Of a DNA stretch of 64,000 bases, positions 16,937 through 26,341 are shown one piece after another. Under the pieces are notes generated by a model. That model did not search any database. It saw only the letters and a list, made by a program, of their open reading frames with translations, and had not been told where the DNA came from. How positions within the stretch are numbered: the stretch's first letter is position 1; every line of letters starts with the position of its first letter. Source of the stretch: JAZLIT01 sp045617525 (lineage in GTDB: Bacteria; Bacillota; Bacilli; Bacillales_A; Planococcaceae); assembly GCA_045617525.1 (NCBI GenBank), contig JAZLIT010000265.1, positions 1 through 64,000 on the forward strand, written 5' to 3'. The position numbers and the translations under genes are program-made.

Positions 16937-17209
16937 TTATTTAATGCGAATTATTTTGCCCTCAGCAAGTTCCTTCGCCAATTTCACGGCTTTAAAAGCA
17001 ACATAACCACTGACTTCCTCAAATTCACGGCAAATTGTTTTTTCTTCTGCCTGAGATGGTACTACTGCTTTAAATAAACGATATTTCTCCATAAATACTT
17101 CTCGCTTAATACCCTTCTCATAAGCTGCTTCTACCGCTTCGAAAAAATGTACTACATCGACCATTTCTTTTGTCGACCAATCTGTTGATAAAGGATATGA
17201 ATATTCCAT
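16937..17209 (-). CDS. yktA: YktA, UPF0223 family
   Basis: 90-residue helical protein matching UPF0223 (start MEYSYPLSTDWSTKEMVDVV, then FFEAVEAAYEKG and a C-terminal FEEVSGYVAFKAVK). Function unknown. It lies between yktB and the speA-type gene exactly as in B. subtilis. AAAGGTGG is upstream of the ATG. Confidence 0.9.
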   Translation of the reverse strand: MEYSYPLSTDWSTKEMVDVVHFFEAVEAAYEKGIKREVFMEKYRLFKAVVPSQAEEKTICREFEEVSGYVAFKAVKLAKELAEGKIIRIK

Positions 17210-17435
17210 TTTAAAAAAACCACCTTTTTAATAACTTTTCTTATTTTACTCGTAAATCGAATACAGATGCAACCATAGTGCCATTTCTACGTTTCTTAAA
17301 AAAAATCAAAAAACCCAAAAAGTGAATACACTAATTCGTATATTCTTACTTCTCTGAAAATTATGTAGTAACGCATGTCTAATAATGCTATAATTCATTT
17401 GTTTTAAAAATTAAATAAGTGAGGTGGTACCTGCG

Positions 17436-18905
17436 TTGTCACAGTTAGAAACTCCTTTGTTCGACGTTCTACTCAAGCATAGAAACCGACATCCAATTCA
17501 GTTCCATATTCCGGGCCATAAAAAAGGGCAAGGAATGGACCCAGCGTTTCGAGAGTTCGTCGGCGACAACGTTTTATCAATTGATTTAATAAATATCGCT
17601 CCACTTGACGATTTACATTCACCTAAGGGGGCTATCGCACAAGCCCAAAACTTAGCCGCCGAAGCATTCGGTGCTGATTACACATTTTTTTCCGTTCAAG
17701 GTACTAGCGGAGCCATCATGGCGATGATTTTAGCTGTCGTCGGTCCAGGCGATAAAATACTTGTACCACGGAATGTTCATAAATCGATAATGTCAGCCAT
17801 CGTATTTGCTGGGGCAATTCCTATCTTCATTCACCCTGAGGTTGATACCGAACTCGGTATTTCTCATGGTATTTCACCTGAATCTGTAGAAAAAGCACTG
17901 CAAAAGTATCCAGATGCAAAAGCTGTGTTAGTCATTAACCCAACTTATTTTGGATTTGTAGCTGACCTACAAAAAATCGTTGAAATCGTACACTTACAAA
18001 ACATCCCCGTTATTGTAGATGAAGCACATGGTGTACATATTAAATTCCATGAAGCGTTACCGCTATCTGCCATGCAAGCTGGGGCTGACATGGCCGCGAC
18101 AAGTGTCCATAAATTAGGCGGTTCTATGACTGGAAGTTCAGTACTTAATGTTCGTGAAGGATTAATTTCGCCAAAACGAGTTCAATCGGTTCTTTCTATG
18201 TTAACGACAACATCAACATCATATCCATTACTTGCGTCATTGGACACAGCGCGTCGACAATTAGCGATCCACGGTCATGATTTATTAGAAGTAGCGATTC
18301 GTTTAGCCAAAGATACACGTAAACGTATCAACGCTATTCCTCATTTAACATGTGTAGGAAGAGAAAGGCTAGGTTCCTCTGCTACATTCGATATGGACCC
18401 GACAAAGCTTTTAATTAGTGTGAAGGATTTAGGTATTACAGGACATGCAGCCGAAGAATGGCTACGTCACAATGCAAATATCGAGGTTGAATTATCAGAC
18501 CTATATAATATTTTATGCATCGTAACAATTGCGGATTCGAAAAAGGAAATGAATATACTTATTAATGCATTAAGTCGATTATCAAAGGAATTTGATTCGG
18601 AAGCAGCAATAAAAGTAGTAAGCGTTACAATTCCCGAAATACCCGCTCTTGCGATGACACCACGCGATGCATTTTATGCACAAACAGAAAGCATCCCATT
18701 AGCAGATGCTGAAGGCTATATTTGTGCTGAATTTATTATGGTTTACCCACCAGGAATCCCGATCTTTATTCCAGGTGAAATCATCACTAAAGACAATATT
18801 GAATTTATCCAAATGAATATTGAGGCTGGTCTACCTGTACAAGGCCCAGAAGATGCTACATTAAAAAATATTCTTGTTATTAAAGAACGTAAAGCAATTT
18901 ATTAA
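17436..18905 (+). CDS. speA: Orn/Lys/Arg decarboxylase (SpeA/Cad type)
   Basis: PLP-dependent decarboxylase of the fold-type I Orn/Lys/Arg family, 489 residues; in B. subtilis the orthologue (SpeA) makes agmatine from arginine, the first step of polyamine synthesis. Motifs: QFHIPGHKKGQGMDP near the N-terminus, GTSGAIMAMILAVVGPGDK, DEAHGVHIKFHEALP, and the PLP-lysine region TSVHKLGGSMTGSS. I start at TTG 17436, since GAGGTGG lies 8 bases before it and the protein then begins M-S-Q-x-E-T-P-L as in SpeA; the frame from 17424 begins inside the SD. Arginine versus lysine preference is not decidable from sequence alone. Confidence 0.92.
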   Translation: MSQLETPLFDVLLKHRNRHPIQFHIPGHKKGQGMDPAFREFVGDNVLSIDLINIAPLDDLHSPKGAIAQAQNLAAEAFGADYTFFSVQGTSGAIMAMILAVVGPGDKILVPRNVHKSIMSAIVFAGAIPIFIHPEVDTELGISHGISPESVEKALQKYPDAKAVLVINPTYFGFVADLQKIVEIVHLQNIPVIVDEAHGVHIKFHEALPLSAMQAGADMAATSVHKLGGSMTGSSVLNVREGLISPKRVQSVLSMLTTTSTSYPLLASLDTARRQLAIHGHDLLEVAIRLAKDTRKRINAIPHLTCVGRERLGSSATFDMDPTKLLISVKDLGITGHAAEEWLRHNANIEVELSDLYNILCIVTIADSKKEMNILINALSRLSKEFDSEAAIKVVSVTIPEIPALAMTPRDAFYAQTESIPLADAEGYICAEFIMVYPPGIPIFIPGEIITKDNIEFIQMNIEAGLPVQGPEDATLKNILVIKERKAIY

Positions 18906-18910
18906 AAATA

Positions 18911-18949
18911 GAAAATGCGGCATCCCTTTTTCTGGGTGCCGCATTTTTA
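18911..18949. terminator. Bidirectional terminator between speA and the lrgB-like gene
   Basis: AAAATGCGGCATCCC (18912-18926) pairs with GGGTGCCGCATTTT (18934-18947) and T follows. On the minus strand it overlaps the stop codon of the lrgB-like gene. Confidence 0.88.
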
Positions 18950-19636
18950 TATAAACCATATCGCAAACAACGGGGAAATAAACGCACCTAATATTGCACT
19001 TAGCCCCATCGAAAGGGACCCAATAGATAAAGTTTCTTCATCATATTCCTTTAGCTTCGAAACTCCGACACCATGACTCACACTGCCCATTGCTACCCCT
19101 CTGCTAATTGCCGTATGTATCTTGAATACTCGAAATAACGTCGGCCCTAGAATAGCACCGGTGAACCCAGCTACCATAACTAACACGGCTGTTAACGGAG
19201 CGATCCCACCAACTGTCTCACTCACCTGCATTGCAACAGGCGTCGTCAATGACTTAGGCAAAGAGGTTAGAAGAAAGCTTTCACTCGCCCCAAATAGCTT
19301 CAGTAACACAATGACACTCACGAGCCCTGAAAGCATCGCTACGCTAACACTAGATAGAATGGCATATTTATATTTATATATCGTGTAGCGCTGATTATAG
19401 AGCGGCACAGCTAATGCCACGACTGCTGGTCCAAGCAATTGTTGAAGCCAAACACCGCCCTGCATATATGTATCATACGGAATATGAAAGAGCAATAAGA
19501 AAACTGATACGAGCGTTGTAGTTGTTAAAACTGGAAAAAGTAAAGGATGTGGTTTTTTCTCATATATTTTTTTCATCACTAGAAATAAGCACACTGTAGC
19601 AACTACAATCAATAAAACTAGCGCAAAATTAGTCAT
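18947..19636 (-). CDS. LrgB/CidB family membrane protein
   Basis: 229 residues with six to seven helices. Family marks: LLGPAVVALAVPLYNQ, SLPKSLTTPVAMQVSETVGGI and GVAMGSVSHGVGVSKLKEYDEETLSIGSLSMGLSAI (in pieces). LrgB/CidB proteins act with a holin-like LrgA/CidA partner in murein hydrolase control, and related pairs transport pyruvate or glycolate. It overlaps the upstream lrgA-like gene by 8 bases. No LytSR or CidR regulator is adjacent, so which paralogue pair this is stays open. Confidence 0.9.
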   Translation of the reverse strand: MTNFALVLLIVVATVCLFLVMKKIYEKKPHPLLFPVLTTTTLVSVFLLLFHIPYDTYMQGGVWLQQLLGPAVVALAVPLYNQRYTIYKYKYAILSSVSVAMLSGLVSVIVLLKLFGASESFLLTSLPKSLTTPVAMQVSETVGGIAPLTAVLVMVAGFTGAILGPTLFRVFKIHTAISRGVAMGSVSHGVGVSKLKEYDEETLSIGSLSMGLSAILGAFISPLFAIWFI

Positions 19637-20006
19637 TTGATTTTGCCCCTTCCAACTCTTTACGCTCTATAAACTGACTGAATTTCCCTGTAAGTATCAT
19701 TGAAATAAGAGAACTGATGAAAACCGCAAGCATTAATAGAATACCGGGCATTTTTAGTAATTCTGGATATTGAATAACCCCTACCGTTGAAGGGATGAAA
19801 AAAAGCGTCAAAAAAGCAATTAAAAAACTAGACCCACCGCGAACCATCTTTACATCAACCACATTTAACATTAATAATATCCATAAAATAAGTAGGCCAA
19901 TTATACTTCCAGGAATAAAAATTCCCGTCCACTTTACAATTAATTCTCCAATAAAATAAAATACCCATAAAATGCCGACCTGTGCAATTATTTTAACCGA
20001 ATTCAT
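19629..20006 (-). CDS. LrgA/CidA family holin-like protein
   Basis: 125 residues, four membrane helices, with the family core FIPGSIIGLLILWILL and FIPSTVGVIQYPELL. It is thought to form membrane oligomers that act with LrgB-type partners. I place the start at ATG 20006, where AAGAAGG is correctly spaced; the longer frame adds a cysteine-containing leader (MYRNMLERRCF) with no support. Two-gene operon with the lrgB-like gene. Confidence 0.9.
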   Translation of the reverse strand: MNSVKIIAQVGILWVFYFIGELIVKWTGIFIPGSIIGLLILWILLMLNVVDVKMVRGGSSFLIAFLTLFFIPSTVGVIQYPELLKMPGILLMLAVFISSLISMILTGKFSQFIERKELEGAKSND

Positions 20007-20131
20007 AAAACACCTTCTTTCCAACATGTTCCTATACATTCATTGTAAAACTCCAGAAATAATCCGTCTATTAAAAAAACTTGATGAATAAAGTTTCTAA
20101 TAGGAGCTACAATTTCATATCCCCCCAATCT

Positions 20132-20170
20132 AAAAAAACAAGCCAATTCGAAAAAAATCGAATTCACTTG
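20132..20170 (-). terminator. Terminator of the SDR gene
   Basis: TCGAATT/AATTCGA-based stem (20139-20151 with 20158-20170, two mismatches) is followed on the minus strand by seven U. Confidence 0.75.
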
Positions 20171-20214
20171 CTTTCGTAACTTTTCATTTCAATCATATCT
20201 ATACATAGCATCAC

Positions 20215-20997
20215 CTAAATCGTGGCACATGAACCACCATCAATATTTAGCGAAGTTCCCGTAATATAGGATGCCGCTGGAGACGCTAAAAACACAATTG
20301 CTTTAGCTGCTTCTGTCGTGTCCCCAATTCGTCCCAACGGAATGGCTTGCCCTACTTTTTGAGAGTAGGCTTCCCACGATAAATGCGGTTCTTGATCTTT
20401 CCATCTTTTCTCAATTTGATCACTACGAATCAATCCGATACATACCGTATTTACACGAATATTGGAGGTACCTAAATCATTACTCATCGCTTTCGTTAAC
20501 GCAATTCCTGCTGCACGACTCACAGTTGTCGGCAATGAATTCGCAGGAGGTGTTTTCGCTAGCACAGCTGTCACATTAATAATCGCCCCTCCGCCTTGCT
20601 TTCTCATCTCAGGAACCGCGGATTTCGAACAATTTACTGCGCCAAATAACTTCAAATCTAAATCTGCTTGCCAAAGTTCAGTTGAAACTTGTTCAAATGC
20701 ATGAGCAGCTGCTGTTCCTGCATTATTTACTAAAATATCAACTTTACCGAACTCCTCTATCACAGTTCGAATTAAATTTTCACAATCCTTTTCTTTAGAA
20801 ATATCTGTGCAAACCGCTAATACATCTTGTCCGGTTAATTGCTTAATATGGTCCTTCGCTGCCTGAAGTTGCTTTTCCCCACGTGCACAAATAGCCACTT
20901 GTGCACCTTCTTTCACAAATAAAAGTGCCGTTTCAAAGCCAATTCCTTTGCTTCCACCTGTAACTACGGCCACTTTATTATGTAAATGCAAATCCAT
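20215..20997 (-). CDS. Short-chain dehydrogenase/reductase
   Basis: Classical NAD(P)-dependent SDR, about 260 residues: cofactor motif TGGSKGIG, NNAG (LVNNAGTAA) and the C-terminal FLASPAASYITGTSLNIDGG. In place of the usual YxxxK catalytic pair the sequence reads INVTAVLAKTPPANSLPTTVSRAAGIALTKAM (in pieces), so the canonical Tyr and Lys appear changed to Thr-x-x-x-Arg; catalytic competence is therefore uncertain. Substrate unknown. ATG 20997 fits the SD (AGAAGGGGG, 7 bases) better than the ATG six bases upstream. Monocistronic. Confidence 0.88.
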   Translation of the reverse strand: MDLHLHNKVAVVTGGSKGIGFETALLFVKEGAQVAICARGEKQLQAAKDHIKQLTGQDVLAVCTDISKEKDCENLIRTVIEEFGKVDILVNNAGTAAAHAFEQVSTELWQADLDLKLFGAVNCSKSAVPEMRKQGGGAIINVTAVLAKTPPANSLPTTVSRAAGIALTKAMSNDLGTSNIRVNTVCIGLIRSDQIEKRWKDQEPHLSWEAYSQKVGQAIPLGRIGDTTEAAKAIVFLASPAASYITGTSLNIDGGSCATI

Positions 20998-21080
20998 CAC
21001 CATTCCCCCTTCTTGTATACGTAAATTATTCTGTACTCTTCTTAATAATACCTTTTAAAAAACAAAATTATCCCCAATAG

Positions 21081-21122
21081 AAAAAGCGCTAGTCAAAAAG
21101 TAACTTTTGACTAGCGCTTTAA
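21081..21122. terminator. Terminator of pdhABCD
   Basis: 16-bp perfect stem (21083-21098 with 21105-21120), flanked by A-rich and T-rich ends. It lies directly after the pdhD stop. Confidence 0.92.
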
Positions 21123-21129
21123 ATTTAAT

Positions 21130-22542
21130 TTATTTCGTTATGATATGGATTGGATTGCCTAGTAATACTTCAGCAGCTTCCATAGTAATTTCACCTAAAG
21201 TTGGGTGAGCGTGAATTGTTAATGCGATATCTTCTGCAGTCATACCTGCTTCGATTGCAAGACCCATTTCAGCGATCATATCAGATGCACCAGCACCAAC
21301 GATTTGAGCTCCCACTAATAAACCATCTTCTTTACGTGCAACAAGCTTCACGAAGCCTTCTGTTGCGTTTAAAGCTAATGCACGGCCATTTGCTGCGAAT
21401 GGGAATTTCGCAGAAGAAACTTCTAAACCTTGAGCTTTTGCTTCGTCTTCAGATAAACCTACTGTAGCAAGTTCTGGATCTGTGAAGCATACTGCTGGGA
21501 TTGCTAAGTAATCTACTACTGAATGTTCACCAGCGATTGCTTCTGCTGCTACTTTACCTTCATAAGAAGCTTTATGAGCTAATTGAGGTCCAGCAACGAT
21601 ATCTCCGATTGCATAGATGTTTGGTACGTTTGTGCGGCATTGCTTGTCAACTTTAACAAGACCACGCTCTGCAAACTCGATACCTACAGCTTCTAAGCCC
21701 ATTTCGTCTGTGTTTGGACGACGACCTACAGTTACTAAAACGTAATCTGCTTCAACTGTTTTTTCTTCGCCACCAGCTTCATATTTTACTACGACACCTG
21801 TGTCTGATTCTTCAACGCCTTTAGCAGATGCGCCTACAACAATGTCAACGCCTTTTTTCTTAAGGCCTTTTTTAACGATAGCCGTCATTTGTTTTTCGAA
21901 ACCAGCTAAGATATCTTTGCCGCCTTCAATAATTGTTACTTGAGAACCTAGGTTAGCATAAGCTGAACCAAGCTCAGTACCGATATATCCACCACCGATA
22001 ACAACTAATTTACCTGGAACTTCAGGTAAAGAAAGTGCACCAGTAGAGTTAATTACACGTTTAGTAAATTTGAAAGTTGGAATTTCAACTGGGCGTGAAC
22101 CCGTAGCTAAAATTGCATTTTTGAATGTATACGTTTGAGCAGATTCACCGTTAATTACACGTACAGTGTTTGCATCCACGAAGTAAGCTTCGCCGCTTAC
22201 GATATCAACTTTATTACCTTTTAATAAACCTTCAACGCCGCCAACTAATTTCTTAACAACGCCATCTTTGAAAGCTTGTGCTTTAGACCAATCAAGTTTC
22301 ACATCAGTTGCTACGATACCCATATCATCTGAATGTTTCGCATGTTCGAAACGGTGACCCACTGAAATTAAAGCTTTTGAAGGAATACAACCAACGTTTA
22401 AACAAACGCCTCCTAAGTTGCCCTTCTCTACTACTGTTACTTTTTGACCTGTTTGAGCTGCACGAATTGCTGCTACGTAACCACCTGGGCCCGAACCTAC
22501 AACTAGAGTGTCAATCTCAATCGGAAAATCTCCTACTACCAT
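21130..22542 (-). CDS. pdhD: Dihydrolipoyl dehydrogenase (E3)
   Basis: FAD flavoprotein that reoxidises lipoyl groups of the pyruvate dehydrogenase complex with NAD+. 470 residues; FAD motif VVGSGPGGYVAAIRAAQ, redox disulfide GGVCLNVGCIPSK, NAD motif VIGGGYIGTELGSAYANLG, and the C-terminal acid-base HAHPTLGE. It starts MVVGDFPIE as in Bacillus PdhD. Last gene of pdhABCD, 4 bases behind pdhC; E3 may also serve the 2-oxoglutarate and branched-chain complexes. Confidence 0.98.
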   Translation of the reverse strand: MVVGDFPIEIDTLVVGSGPGGYVAAIRAAQTGQKVTVVEKGNLGGVCLNVGCIPSKALISVGHRFEHAKHSDDMGIVATDVKLDWSKAQAFKDGVVKKLVGGVEGLLKGNKVDIVSGEAYFVDANTVRVINGESAQTYTFKNAILATGSRPVEIPTFKFTKRVINSTGALSLPEVPGKLVVIGGGYIGTELGSAYANLGSQVTIIEGGKDILAGFEKQMTAIVKKGLKKKGVDIVVGASAKGVEESDTGVVVKYEAGGEEKTVEADYVLVTVGRRPNTDEMGLEAVGIEFAERGLVKVDKQCRTNVPNIYAIGDIVAGPQLAHKASYEGKVAAEAIAGEHSVVDYLAIPAVCFTDPELATVGLSEDEAKAQGLEVSSAKFPFAANGRALALNATEGFVKLVARKEDGLLVGAQIVGAGASDMIAEMGLAIEAGMTAEDIALTIHAHPTLGEITMEAAEVLLGNPIHIITK

Positions 22543-22546
22543 ATAC

Positions 22547-23848
22547 TTACGCCTCCATTAATAAAAGTTCTGGCTCACTTAATAAACGTTTTAAAAGATT
22601 TAAAGCGTTTTGAGCCGCTGCTCCATCGATCATACGATGGTCAAAGCTCATTGATAATGCTAACACAGGTGCCGCTACAATTTCACCATTTTTTATTACC
22701 GGTTTCTCTGAAATACGCCCAATTCCTAAAATTGCAACCTCAGGATGGTTAATTACAGGTGTAAACCATTGTCCTCCAGCAGAACCGATATTCGTGATAG
22801 ACATTGATGCACCTTTCATTTCTTGGGGAGCTAATTTGCCATCACGCGCTTTTGTAGCTAATTCGTTAATTTCGTTGGATATTGCAAATACACTTTTACG
22901 ATCTGCATGCTTAATTACTGGCACTAATAAACCACGGTCGGTATCTGCAGCGATTCCAACATTAAAGTAATGCTTTTGAATAATTTCTTGCGTTGCATCA
23001 TCTAATGAACGGTTAAATTCAGGGAATTCGCGTAGCATTGCCACTAACGCTTTCACTACATAAGGTAAGTACGTTAACTTCACGCCTTTTTCTGCTGCAA
23101 TATCCTTGAATTTTTTACGGTGAGCTACTAGTGCAGTAACATCAACTTCATCCATTAGTGTCACGTGCGGAGCAGTTTGCTTCGAATGTACCATCGCTTT
23201 TGCAATCGCCTTTCGAATCGGCGACATTTTTTCACGTGTTTCCGGGAATTCCCCTTCAAGTGAAATCGGAATCGGCTGTGCTACAGTCGCTTCAGTCGCT
23301 ACTTCAGCTTGCTGAACAACTTCGACGACTTCCTTGCCACCCGCCATAAACGTTTCAACATCTTCTTTTAAAATACGGCCATTTTTGCCTGTGCCCGTCA
23401 CTTGTTGAATAGTCACATTATGTTCACGTGCGTATTTACGAACAGATGGCATTGCAATAATGCGTTTTGAAATATCCACAGGCGTTTCATCTAGAGCTGG
23501 CGTTTCTTCTGCCACAGCTTCTACTACTCCCCTTTCCGCCGTAGCTTGCACTTGTGCTTCTGTTTTTGCTTCATGGTGATCATCACCTTTTAATTTCACA
23601 TCTTCATAACCCGGTGCATCAAATGTAATTAATGCATCACCTACTACCGATACCACGCCTTCTTCTACAAGTACTTCTAGGACTGTACCTTCAACTGGAG
23701 AAGGAATTTCCACTACTGCTTTATCATTTTGTACTTCACATAAAATATCGTCTTCTTTTACTGTATCGCCTGCTTTAACAAACCACTTTACGATTTCACC
23801 TTCATGAATACCTTCGCCAATATCTGGCAAACGGAAAGTAAATGCCAT
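22547..23848 (-). CDS. pdhC: Dihydrolipoamide acetyltransferase (E2) of pyruvate dehydrogenase
   Basis: Core E2 that carries acetyl groups to CoA. 433 residues: one lipoyl domain with the lipoyl lysine in EVQNDKAVVE near residue 43, an acidic/Ala-rich linker, a peripheral subunit-binding domain (MPSVRKYAREHNVTIQQVTGTG near 135, in pieces), and the catalytic domain ending with FDHRMIDGAAAQ (active histidine and aspartate). The single lipoyl domain is normal for Bacilli. Confidence 0.97.
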   Translation of the reverse strand: MAFTFRLPDIGEGIHEGEIVKWFVKAGDTVKEDDILCEVQNDKAVVEIPSPVEGTVLEVLVEEGVVSVVGDALITFDAPGYEDVKLKGDDHHEAKTEAQVQATAERGVVEAVAEETPALDETPVDISKRIIAMPSVRKYAREHNVTIQQVTGTGKNGRILKEDVETFMAGGKEVVEVVQQAEVATEATVAQPIPISLEGEFPETREKMSPIRKAIAKAMVHSKQTAPHVTLMDEVDVTALVAHRKKFKDIAAEKGVKLTYLPYVVKALVAMLREFPEFNRSLDDATQEIIQKHYFNVGIAADTDRGLLVPVIKHADRKSVFAISNEINELATKARDGKLAPQEMKGASMSITNIGSAGGQWFTPVINHPEVAILGIGRISEKPVIKNGEIVAAPVLALSMSFDHRMIDGAAAQNALNLLKRLLSEPELLLMEA

Positions 23849-23866
23849 TTATCTCACCCTCTGTCC

Positions 23867-24844
23867 TTAGAATGTTAAAACTTTCTTCGCCGTTTCAATT
23901 ACATCTTTATATGTCGGTAACCATACACCTTCAGCTTGCGGGAATGAGTATATTGTATCTGGAGCTGCCACACGTAATACAGGTGCTTCTAAACTTAATA
24001 TTGCACGTTCTGTAATTTCAGCTACAACTGTTGCCGCGATACCTGCTTGTTTTTGAGCTTCTTGAACAACGATTGCACGACCTGTTTTCTCAACAGAAGC
24101 AATAATTGTCTCAATATCAAGTGGTTGAATTGTACGTAAATCAATTACCTCAACAGAGTACCCTTCTTTTTCAAGCTCCTCTGCAGCCTTTAATGATTCA
24201 TGTACCATTAAACCGTAAGTAATAATTGATAAATCTTTCCCTTCACGTTTAACAGCTGCCTTGCCAATCTCAATTGTATAAGACTCTTCAGGTACTTCTT
24301 CACGGAATGAACGATATAATTTTAAATGCTCTAAGAAAATAACTGGATCATTATCACGAATCGATGCGATTAATAACCCTTTAGCATCGTATGGTGTTGA
24401 AGGAACAACTACTTTTAATCCTGGTGATTGAGTCATTAACCCTTCTAATGAATCCGAGTGCATTTCTGGCGTGTGAACTCCACCTCCAAATGGTGAACGA
24501 ATTGTAACAGGTGCATTATATGTGCCACCTGAACGATAACGTAAACGTGCTAATTGCCCACTAATTGAGTCCATAACCTCGAAAACGAAACCAAAAAATT
24601 GAATTTCAGGAATTGGACGGTAGCCAGTTAACGCTAACCCTATCGCAAGACCACCGATACCTGATTCCGCTAATGGCGTATCAAATACACGTTCAACCCC
24701 AAATTCTTTTTGAAGGCCTTCAGTTGCACGGAAAACGCCTCCATTTACGCCAACATCTTCACCGAAAACAAGTACATTTTCATCATTTTTCATTTCGCAA
24801 CGAAGTGCATCTGTAATCGCTTGAATCATCGTCATTTGTGCCAT
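23867..24844 (-). CDS. pdhB: Pyruvate dehydrogenase E1 beta
   Basis: Beta subunit of the alpha2-beta2 thiamine-diphosphate E1 that decarboxylates pyruvate. 325 residues, starting AQMTMIQAITDALRCEM, with GEDVGVNGGVFRAT and TPLAESGIGGLAIGLAL (cofactor-binding face) and the C-terminal transketolase domain with RVAAPDTIYSF. It follows pdhA by 2 bases and precedes pdhC by 18. Confidence 0.98.
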   Translation of the reverse strand: MAQMTMIQAITDALRCEMKNDENVLVFGEDVGVNGGVFRATEGLQKEFGVERVFDTPLAESGIGGLAIGLALTGYRPIPEIQFFGFVFEVMDSISGQLARLRYRSGGTYNAPVTIRSPFGGGVHTPEMHSDSLEGLMTQSPGLKVVVPSTPYDAKGLLIASIRDNDPVIFLEHLKLYRSFREEVPEESYTIEIGKAAVKREGKDLSIITYGLMVHESLKAAEELEKEGYSVEVIDLRTIQPLDIETIIASVEKTGRAIVVQEAQKQAGIAATVVAEITERAILSLEAPVLRVAAPDTIYSFPQAEGVWLPTYKDVIETAKKVLTF

Positions 24845-24846
24845 GC

Positions 24847-25962
24847 TTATTTCGACTCCTTCTCTTTGAAGATTGCATATTGCTCTTTTAAGTTGTAAGG
24901 CATTTCACTCGCATACATATTTTCCATTAGCTCCGTTACTTTTTGCTTCGGTGCTAAATCAGCTTCTTTAATCGCTTCTTTAATTTCTTCCTTCGCACGC
25001 TCAATAACTGATTCTTCTTTTTCAATAGACCATAATCCCTTACCTTCTAAGAAAATTCGGAAACGGACAATTGGATCTTTCGCTGCCCATTCATTATCAA
25101 AGTCAGATGTACGGTAACGCGTTGGGTCATCCCCGGCCATTGTATGCGGACCGTAGCGGTAACACATTGTTTCGATTAAAGAAGGACCTTCGCCAGCTAC
25201 AGCACGATCACGCGCAGCTTTTGTCGCTACGTAAACAGCAAGTGGATCCATCCCATCTACTAATACAGATGGAATACCTGCCGCGACTCCTTTTTGTGCG
25301 ATTGTTTTCGCTGAAGTCTGTAATTCACGTGGTGTTGAAATCGCGAATTGATTGTTTTGGACGATGAAAATCGCTGGTGATTTGAACGCACCTGCAAAGT
25401 TAATTCCTTCGTAGAAATCCCCTTGAGACGAACCACCATCTCCTGTATATGTTACGGCAACTGTTTTTAAGCCACGTTTTTGTAGACCTAAAGCAACACC
25501 TGCTGTTTGGATATATTGTGCTCCAATAATAATTTGTGGTGCTAAAATATTTACACCCTTTGGCGGTTGATTGCCCATAAAGTGACCTCGGCTAAATAAA
25601 AACGCCTTCGAAAGCGGTAGCCCGTGCCATATAATTTGAGGCACATCACGATAACCCGGTAAAATCCAGTCCTCTTTTTCTAGCGCAAAATGTGATGCTA
25701 ATTGTGACGCTTCTTGCCCTGCTGTAGGAGCATAAAATCCAAGGCGTCCTTGACGATTCAGAGAAATCGAACGTTGATCTAACACACGTGTATAAACCAT
25801 GCGTGTCATTAATTCCACTAATTCTTCATCCGATAAATTTGGAACCGCTTCTTCATTCACGATTTCGCCTTTTTCGTTTAGTATTTGAAACATTTCGAAT
25901 TTTTCTTCGATATCATGTAAAATTCCAACTGGATTAAATTGTTTATTCATTTTTTCTGACAT
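24847..25962 (-). CDS. pdhA: Pyruvate dehydrogenase E1 alpha
   Basis: Alpha subunit of E1, binding thiamine diphosphate and Mg2+ through GDGGSSQGDFYEGINFAGAF (motif GDG...N). 371 residues, with the phosphorylation-loop equivalent RYGPHTMAGDDPTRYR. I start at ATG 25962, because AAGGGG lies 9 bases upstream; the frame's first codon (TTG at 25971) is directly behind that site. First gene of pdhABCD, transcribed from a strong predicted promoter at 26034-26062. Confidence 0.97.
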   Translation of the reverse strand: MSEKMNKQFNPVGILHDIEEKFEMFQILNEKGEIVNEEAVPNLSDEELVELMTRMVYTRVLDQRSISLNRQGRLGFYAPTAGQEASQLASHFALEKEDWILPGYRDVPQIIWHGLPLSKAFLFSRGHFMGNQPPKGVNILAPQIIIGAQYIQTAGVALGLQKRGLKTVAVTYTGDGGSSQGDFYEGINFAGAFKSPAIFIVQNNQFAISTPRELQTSAKTIAQKGVAAGIPSVLVDGMDPLAVYVATKAARDRAVAGEGPSLIETMCYRYGPHTMAGDDPTRYRTSDFDNEWAAKDPIVRFRIFLEGKGLWSIEKEESVIERAKEEIKEAIKEADLAPKQKVTELMENMYASEMPYNLKEQYAIFKEKESK

Positions 25963-26033
25963 ACTACCCAACCCCTTTTCATCTGTATTAAAAAAAAATC
26001 ATTTTCGATTGGTACAACATCCTTCTAATCATG

Positions 26034-26062
26034 AGTATAAATAATATTTTCCTATCGGTCAA
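26034..26062 (-). promoter_or_regulatory. Sigma-A promoter of pdhABCD
   Basis: On the minus strand TTGACC (26057-26062) and TATACT (26034-26039) are 17 bases apart, leaving an untranslated leader of about 65 bases before pdhA. The rest of the 379-bp pdhA-def spacer is AT-rich; I see no riboswitch or further gene in it. Confidence 0.75.
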
Positions 26063-26279
26063 TCATTGTTTCCTGTTTAAATAAGCATTTTTTCGTTTGA
26101 TATAAAAAAACTTTTTCCAAATCACTCTGTTATACATTAAAGTAACACCTGTACTATAATAGCTTTCTATAAATTCATTTTCTCCCCTAATGAGTCAGTG
26201 AATTAGAACTCACAGTTTCTTGTGCCCATTTTTAATTAAAATTATGAAAAAAAGAATGGCTATTTTTATTGTTTTTTCG

Positions 26280-26307
26280 TTGCCCACTCGAAATTGTTAT
26301 GTATACT
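26280..26307 (+). promoter_or_regulatory. Likely promoter of def
   Basis: TTGCCC (26280-26285) and TATACT (26302-26307) with a 16-base spacer, about 35 bases before the def start codon. Confidence 0.5.
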
Positions 26308-26341
26308 TGTCTTATATGCAGATAAAGAGAGGACGTTTTTA

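Noticed and set aside
25963..26341. Riboswitch or attenuator in the pdhA-def spacer
   Set aside because: Apart from two promoters, no stable hairpin with a U-run or known motif was seen.
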